From assembly GCF_009928425.1 (NCBI RefSeq), contig NZ_JAABNS010000001.1:4030001-4094000 (forward strand): a stretch of 64,000 bases of DNA, in the 5' to 3' direction. The translations under genes were made by a program, and so were the position numbers. Under the pieces are notes generated by a model, which ran no database searches, was not told where the DNA came from, and worked only from the letters and a program-made list of their open reading frames with translations. Of this stretch, positions 61,223 to 64,000 are shown piece by piece. The stretch is from Pseudarthrobacter sp. ATCC 49987 (GTDB taxonomy: Bacteria; Actinomycetota; Actinomycetes; Actinomycetales; Micrococcaceae). Positions within the stretch are counted from its first letter, which is position 1, and every line of letters begins with the position of its first letter.

Positions 61223-63289
61223 TCAGCAGACCGGGAACTCCGCGCCGAGCGCGGAGAGGACACCGAAGGCCTTGGTCCGGATCTCCTCGTACTCCTCCTG
61301 CGGCGAGGAATCCGCCGTAATCGCGCCGCCGACGCCGAGGCTCAGCCCGGTGCCGGCCCCGGCCTGGTCCGTGAGGACGAGGGTCCGGATCGCGACGGCC
61401 AGGTCGGTGGCGCCACTGAGCGAGAAATAGCCGATCGCCCCGGAGTACACACCCCGCGGTGCGCCCTCGAGCCGGTCCAGGATCGCCATGGTGCTGACCT
61501 TGGGGGCGCCGGTCATGGAACCTGCCGGGAAACAGGCCGCGACGGCCTCGGCCCTGGGCATGCCGGGCCTGAGCCGGGCATCGATGGTGCTCACCATCTG
61601 GTGGACCGTGGCATAGCTTTCGATCGCGCAGAGCCGGCTGACCGACACCGAGCCCGGCACGGCGAAATGGCTCAGATCGTTGCGCAACAGGTCCACGATC
61701 ATGATGTTTTCGGCGCGGTCCTTCGGTGAGGACGCCAGCTCGTGCCGCAACTCCGCGTCCCTGGCGGGATCCGCATCCCGGTGCCGGGTGCCCTTGATGG
61801 GCTCGGCGCGCATCCCGCCGTCGGCCGTAATCTTGAGGAAGCGTTCCGGCGAGGTGCTTGCCACGGTAAGGTCCCCGAACCGCAGGTAGCTGGCGAACGG
61901 TGCGGGATTTCTCCGGCGCAGCGCCAGATAGGCCTGCCGCGGGTCCAGGGCGGCGGCGGGAAGTGCAGCCGTCAACGCCGTGGTCAGGCAGACCTCGTAG
62001 GTGTTGCCCTCGGCGATCTCGTGCTGGGCCCGGGTGATTTTGGCTTTGTAGGAGACTTCCGAGTCCCGTGCGGCGAAGTCCAGGGCGTGGCCAGGGGTAT
62101 AAGGTCCGACGGCGCCGCTGGCTCTGTCCTCCCTCCCGGATGCCGCCGCCTGCCCTACGGCCGCCCCGGTCGCGGCGGCGCGGGCCGTCTCCAGCCAGTC
62201 ACCGGCATCCGTGGTGTCCAGGACCAGGAGCCAGACAGTGCGCTCCACATGGTCCAGGACCACCGCGCGCCCGGCGAACAGCAGGCAGGCGTCGGGGGTT
62301 TCGGCGGTGACGTCGCTGCCCCCGGTCTCACGTTTGAGTTCGTAGCCGAGGTAGCCAAGCCAGCCCAGGGTGAACTCGCACGGGTAGGCCTCCGGGCCGC
62401 GGAGGGTGCGGTGACCCCAGACTCCATCAAGCCAGCGGAAGAACGGCCCCTCGGTGGTGACGCTGGCGTTGCCAACGCTCACCCGGGTTGTCCCTGAACT
62501 GTGCCGGACCGACTGGCCGTGCGCGCCGCCGTCGTCCGCCAGGATGCTGAAGCGGCTGCGTTCCGCCGCCGCGCTGCCGTCGGGCGCCAGGGAGGAATCG
62601 AGCCAGACGGCATTGGCCGAGCGGCCGAACAGGGACTCGAACAGCAGGGCCGGGTCCGGGTCGGCGTCGATCCGTTCGGCGCGGAGCTGAAGGCCGCGGC
62701 GGGCGCCAAGTTCGGGGAGCAGCACCGGGGCCAGCGCTGGCAGGTATTGGAGGGCCTGCAGCACTTCCGCCGGGGCGGCGCCGTCGGCAAGGTTGAGCAC
62801 CCGGATATCGGCGCGGGCCGGAACGTCGTCCCCGGCCAGCCATGCCTCCTCCTGGGCGGCCCACTCATCCCAGTAGGGTTCGTAGCTTGCGCCATCGCGG
62901 GCCAGGGCCCTGCTGCGCCGGTCCTGCTCGGGCGAATCCGTCCAGATCGCCGCGGCCAGGAAGGGGAGGGCGGCCTCCGCTGCAGCACCCACCCCTTCCA
63001 CCAGGACGATTTCGGCGGGCTGGGTGGTGCGGGTGTCGCCGTCGTAATGCGCGGCCCAGTCCCAGCTGACCCATTCGGCGGGATCGCCGCGGTGCAGCGG
63101 GGCCAGCACGGCGGAGACGTAGCGCTCAATGCCGGGCGTGAGCCCGTTCCAGCCGGGGTAGATGTCTTCAAGATGGAAGAGGGAGACCTTGTGGTGTTCG
63201 CGGAGCCGTGCCGCCAGTTCGATCGCCAGGGTGGTCTTGCCGGCGCCGGATCGTCCGTCGATGGCGATGATGACGGGTGCGGGACTCAT
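61223..63289 (-). CDS. pabB: P-loop kinase / aminodeoxychorismate synthase component I fusion
   Basis: This 688-residue protein starts with a uridine-kinase-like P-loop domain (about 1-195) with Walker A DGRSGAGKT at 11-19 and the segment FHLEDIYPGWNGLTPG. Residues about 200-430 are the PabB/TrpE N-terminal subdomain, and about 430-688 the chorismate-binding domain with PIKGTRHRDADPARDAEL, IMIVDLLRNDL and GSMTGAPK. PabB aminates chorismate toward p-aminobenzoate; the kinase's substrate is unknown. Its ATG overlaps the stop of the tyrosine-phosphatase gene upstream by four bases. Confidence 0.9.
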   Translation of the reverse strand: MSPAPVIIAIDGRSGAGKTTLAIELAARLREHHKVSLFHLEDIYPGWNGLTPGIERYVSAVLAPLHRGDPAEWVSWDWAAHYDGDTRTTQPAEIVLVEGVGAAAEAALPFLAAAIWTDSPEQDRRSRALARDGASYEPYWDEWAAQEEAWLAGDDVPARADIRVLNLADGAAPAEVLQALQYLPALAPVLLPELGARRGLQLRAERIDADPDPALLFESLFGRSANAVWLDSSLAPDGSAAAERSRFSILADDGGAHGQSVRHSSGTTRVSVGNASVTTEGPFFRWLDGVWGHRTLRGPEAYPCEFTLGWLGYLGYELKRETGGSDVTAETPDACLLFAGRAVVLDHVERTVWLLVLDTTDAGDWLETARAAATGAAVGQAAASGREDRASGAVGPYTPGHALDFAARDSEVSYKAKITRAQHEIAEGNTYEVCLTTALTAALPAAALDPRQAYLALRRRNPAPFASYLRFGDLTVASTSPERFLKITADGGMRAEPIKGTRHRDADPARDAELRHELASSPKDRAENIMIVDLLRNDLSHFAVPGSVSVSRLCAIESYATVHQMVSTIDARLRPGMPRAEAVAACFPAGSMTGAPKVSTMAILDRLEGAPRGVYSGAIGYFSLSGATDLAVAIRTLVLTDQAGAGTGLSLGVGGAITADSSPQEEYEEIRTKAFGVLSALGAEFPVC

Positions 63290-63867
63290 GAAATAGAGCG
63301 TACCCGCTGCTGTGCATTGGGTTGATCGCTGCCCGGCTGCTGCCCGCCCGGCCCTTGACGCCGGGCGAGCTCCGCCCGGATATGCGCCACGATACCGGGG
63401 AGCGCGGCGTTGATCAGGTTCCAGGTGAGGTCGAAGTCCGCGTGGCCGCCGTACCAGGGGTCTTCGATGCCCTGGTCGAGGGGGTCCCTGCCCGCGACGG
63501 CCGGATCAAAGCTGCGCAGCATCCGGATCTTGGACAGGGACTCGCGGTCCGGCGCCGCCTGCTGCAGCCAGCCGAAATGGTCGACGTCCAGGGCGAGGAT
63601 GAGGTCGCGGGTTGCGAACCACTGTGCCCGCCATTCGCGTGCCACGTGACGCTCCGAGGTGATGCTGTGGGCGGTGAGCTTGCGGGCGGCCCGCGGGTCA
63701 ATCGGACGGCCGACCTCGTAGGCCGTGGTTCCGGCGGAATCCACCACCGCGCCGGTCAGCCCGTCCGCGGCGATGGCCTCCGCCAGCATCAATTCGGCCA
63801 TCGGCGACCGGCAGATGTTCCCGGTGCAGACCGCGATGATCCGGTACTGGCTCGACGTTGAGGTCAT
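63286..63867 (-). CDS. Low-molecular-weight protein-tyrosine phosphatase
   Basis: This 193-residue cytosolic phosphatase has the active-site loop CTGNICR (Cys14 to Arg20) followed by SPMAELML, and a general-acid Asp in the EDPWYGG segment near residue 130. Homologues dephosphorylate tyrosine kinases, exopolysaccharide regulators or, when related to arsenate reductases, arsenate. Basic C-terminal tail (RRQGPGGQQP). ATG 63867 starts at the conserved N terminus; the frame runs further upstream without homology. First gene of the pabB pair. Confidence 0.9.
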   Translation of the reverse strand: MTSTSSQYRIIAVCTGNICRSPMAELMLAEAIAADGLTGAVVDSAGTTAYEVGRPIDPRAARKLTAHSITSERHVAREWRAQWFATRDLILALDVDHFGWLQQAAPDRESLSKIRMLRSFDPAVAGRDPLDQGIEDPWYGGHADFDLTWNLINAALPGIVAHIRAELARRQGPGGQQPGSDQPNAQQRVRSIS

Positions 63868-64000
63868 AGTGCAAGCATGGATCATGCGGGTCCGCTTGGC
63901 TAGTTTCCGGGCAGCGGATGTTACAGGGCTTGTCATGCTTGTATCAATTGCTGTCATGACGGCCGGCCGGGGCCTTTGCCCCTAACCGGGGGCCAGCGAA

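Overview
The window is high-GC DNA from an actinobacterium of the family Micrococcaceae, most likely Arthrobacter or Pseudarthrobacter. This is inferred from gene content, GTG/TTG start use, a SAM-IV riboswitch (an actinobacterial class) and gene fusions such as kinase-PabB and CopD-CtaG. No species call is possible from sequence reading alone.

Layout. 1-1.26 kb: 3' part of a 23S rRNA gene, spacer and 5S rRNA, closing an rRNA operon. 1.26-8.4 kb: a repeat-bearing spacer, an HU protein, a CopD/CtaG copper and cytochrome-oxidase assembly fusion coupled to a thioredoxin/NHL protein, and a DUF559 nuclease-like gene lying between two related ~103 bp repeats. 8.4-20.5 kb: HerA-like ATPase, DJ-1/PfpI protein, aldo/keto reductase, a secreted glycosidase-like protein, a flavin monooxygenase, a dead-phosphatase/GH15 trehalase-type fusion, a secreted HNH nuclease with an excalibur tail, a sarcosine-oxidase-type enzyme, an AEC transporter and PanD. 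20.6-26.9 kb: an amino-acid/proline utilisation block (LysR regulator, APC permease, PutA) whose two structural-gene promoters share a conserved element. 27-31.7 kb: zinc-ribbon protein, a LysR gene and an MFS exporter, split by an inserted lower-GC two-gene module (an SDR enzyme overlapping a membrane-anchored protein of unknown function). 31.7-36.1 kb: an alanine-dehydrogenase-like enzyme, a 49-residue Lys-rich protein, tRNA-Gly(CCC), and a decayed mobile segment (DDE transposase-like gene and a recombinase fragment) that removed the start of an AAHS-type transporter. 36.2-48.8 kb: SRPBCC protein, dCTP deaminase, a KhtTU-like K+/H+ antiporter pair, an MFS protein, the complete Mrp Na+/H+ antiporter operon (A/B fused, C, D, E, F, G), and small membrane and heme-binding-like proteins. 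49-52.4 kb: a TPP riboswitch controlling a YkoEDC thiamine-precursor ECF transporter. 52.4-64 kb: an HTH-MurA fusion, a YbdK-type carboxylate-amine ligase, a SAM-IV riboswitch controlling DUF1737/rhodanese/MetZ, an ATP-grasp enzyme, PabC, cardiolipin synthase, a kinase-PabB fusion and a low-molecular-weight tyrosine phosphatase.

Most of the window is ordinary chromosomal core. The stretches that look acquired or unexplained are 28.5-30.2 kb and 33.15-35.05 kb, plus the repeat families around 1.3-1.5 kb and 6.3-7.4 kb. The best candidate for an undescribed system is the translationally coupled SDR/membrane-protein pair at 28.58-30.09 kb, which lies between imperfect direct repeats. Evidence for a function is weak, so it is offered as a lead only.
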